A stretch of 17,562 nt of DNA from Caldilineaceae bacterium (GTDB lineage: Bacteria; Chloroflexota; Anaerolineae; Caldilineales; Caldilineaceae): contig JAAUPU010000002.1 in the NCBI GenBank assembly GCA_012032975.1, forward strand, positions 1-17,562, read 5' to 3'. Positions 16,153 to 17,562 of the stretch are shown here, in pieces. How positions within the stretch are numbered: position 1 is the stretch's first letter; each line of letters starts with the position of its first letter. The notes under the pieces were generated by a model that saw only the letters and a list, made by a program, of their open reading frames with translations, made no database searches and was not told where the DNA came from. The position numbers were made by a program, and so were the translations under genes.

Positions 16153-17562
16153 CTATTCGTACGCAACAAAGGGGATATAGATACTGTGCAGCACGATCCC
16201 GACATCAAATGGACCGTGCGCTTGATCCTCTCCACCGACGGAGACGCGTCTCTCGAGTGGGCCGGTAAATTTGTATCCAACCGGTGGTGCGATGACCATC
16301 CTATATTCGCCCAAAGGAACGTCCTCAAAGTGGTAGACGCCATCCCGATCTGTCGATGTGCGCCAAAGTGGCATCACGCTGCCTTGCTCTAGAGGCACGA
16401 TCGAGTCGCGTGAAAGGGTGACCTGCACATCTGCCAGGGGCAGATCCCCGACATCCAGCGTGCCATTCCGATTGACATCTTGGAAGATCACGCCTGTGAT
16501 GTCCAAGCCTTCACCCGCGCCGTTGTCGATCCCCACTGGTTCTGTAATGATATCGGTGGGCGGCGGATCAATCGGCCCGGAAGAGACGACAACCGTCACA
16601 CCCCCGGTTGCAGTGGCGCTCCCATCTGAAACGGTGTATTCCAGCCAGTCGTTGCCAACAAATTCTGGCGTCGAGCGGTACCAAATGGTCGCTGCATTGT
16701 GCCCGGCTACCCCATTTGTAGGGCTAGAAACGCCGGCCACCACGAGGCCGCTGCTGTCAACGTCCCAGTCGTTCAGCAGCACGGAGATGGTGATCGCTTC
16801 GCCTGAAACAGCCTCTGCTAGATCGTCAACGGCAACCGGCGCATCGTTGACTCCGACGATGGTCAATGTCACCGGCGCCGTTGCGGTGAGTTCACCGTCG
16901 GAGACCGTGTACGTAAACCAATCTGTGCCGTGGAAATCGAGGCCCGGCGAATAGACCAGGCTTGGGCCTTGCAGGGCTAACACGCCAGAGCCTGCCACGC
17001 CAACCTGGACGATCTCGAGGAGATCATCGTCGTTGATATCAGAATCGTTCTCCAGCACATCCAATGTCGCTGCGCTGTCCTCTGTGATCGTGATGATATC
17101 GCCAACGGCTACCGGCGCTACGTTGATATCGGCCACTTCGACCGTCACCACACCCACCGCAGTTGCGCTCCCATCCGTAACCTCATACGTAAAAATGTCG
17201 CTGGCCGTTACGCCGACAGTGGGCGTGTAGCGAACAGAGACATCCGTTTCCAGCGTCACCAGCCCACTCGCCGCTGGGCCGACAGACGAGAGCTTGAGCG
17301 CATCCTCGTTGTCGTCTTCATCGTTGAGGACGACAGCCAGCGAGATCGGCGTTGCTAGATCCGTGGCGGCATGGTCCGGTAGGGCCAACGGCGCTAGGTT
17401 GGCTATCGAAAAGGCCGACGAACTCTGATTGTTGGAGAGGTCGCCCTCCCCCCGCTCGCCAGCGATGGCGACGCTGGCGCGATCACCAGACCGGCGCTCA
17501 ACGGTTTCGCCAGACGTGCGCTCAATGTGATCGTACCCGTTTCAGCCGGGAGCAGATGGGGC
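16153..17562 (-). CDS. Large secreted repeat protein: DUF11-like, three Ig/cadherin-like repeats, SdrD-B-like domain (5' end outside window, one frameshift)
   Basis: The start is off the right edge. The first stretch (PAETGTITLSARLAKPLSAG) and the following VAIAGERGEGDLSNN fit one DUF11-type repeat but lie in different frames. Adding one base near 17481-17487 yields LSAGLVNRASVAIAG, the normal DUF11 sequence shape. Then come three tandem Ig/cadherin-like repeats of about 90 residues with LNDxD / LENDSD / LNDWD and FTYxVxDGSATA motifs (16579-17388). An SdrD-B-like domain follows: DITGVIFQDVNRNGTLDVGD ... DRDGVYHFEDVPLGEYR (about 16276-16497). The protein ends IYIPFVAYE. Such proteins are exported adhesins or surface-layer components; the acidic LND/DVNRNG motifs suggest calcium binding. 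It is not clearly in the same operon as the polysaccharide genes. Confidence 0.85.
16579..17388 (-). repeat. Three tandem Ig/cadherin-like protein repeats
   Basis: Units of about 90, 92 and 88 codons occupy roughly 17119-17388, 16843-17118 and 16579-16842. Each begins with a NxAPxAxxD-type boundary, has a VLxNDxD core and ends with a TYxVxDGxxTAxxxVTxxV strand. They are diverged at the DNA level, so they are old duplications rather than a recent array. Confidence 0.8.

Overview
The window looks like part of a cell-surface polysaccharide (capsule/exopolysaccharide) locus from a member of the Chloroflexota, probably Anaerolineae-like. This is inferred from three things. Secreted proteins here have long Thr-Pro linkers of the 'NWVTPxxVxxTPVPENAATA' kind. 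One large surface protein combines Ig-like repeats, an SdrD-B-like domain and an '-IYIPFVAYE' C-terminus. No Wza-type outer-membrane exporter is visible. Species cannot be named from the sequence. Every gene I can support lies on the minus strand, so the locus reads from the right edge to the left edge.

Layout in the direction of transcription (right to left): (1) the 3' part of a large secreted repeat protein, running off the right edge; (2) a 400-base non-coding gap; (3) a membrane-anchored protein with a DNRLRE-like domain, Thr-Pro repeats and a TolB/PD40-like propeller; (4) a tight block of Wzz/Wzc-type tyrosine autokinase, Wzy/WaaL-like polymerase or ligase, the ABC exporter pair Wzm and Wzt, glucose-1-phosphate cytidylyltransferase, and an NAD-dependent epimerase/reductase; (5) a more loosely spaced sugar-tailoring block of a GT-C-like membrane glycosyltransferase, a sugar C-methyltransferase and a second extended SDR; (6) a GMC flavin dehydrogenase with a putative 3Fe-4S cysteine cluster and its small Tat-exported partner; (7) the first 39 codons of a family 2 glycosyltransferase, cut by the left edge.

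Together the genes suggest synthesis of a CDP-activated, probably deoxygenated and C-methylated sugar, its incorporation into a polysaccharide, export through Wzm/Wzt, and chain-length or phosphorylation control by the BY-kinase. The dehydrogenase pair may oxidise a sugar outside the membrane. The mix of ABC export with Wzy and Wzc is notable.

An important technical point is that at least six genes are broken by single-base indels (GMC, C-methyltransferase, GT-C, epimerase with three, DNRLRE/PD40 protein, DUF11/Ig protein), and a seventh, the wzy 5' end, probably is too. Several of these sit in homopolymers. In each of the completely contained genes, correcting one base per site restores family motifs and a length divisible by three. 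I therefore read the breaks as consensus sequencing errors rather than pseudogenes and give merged coordinates.
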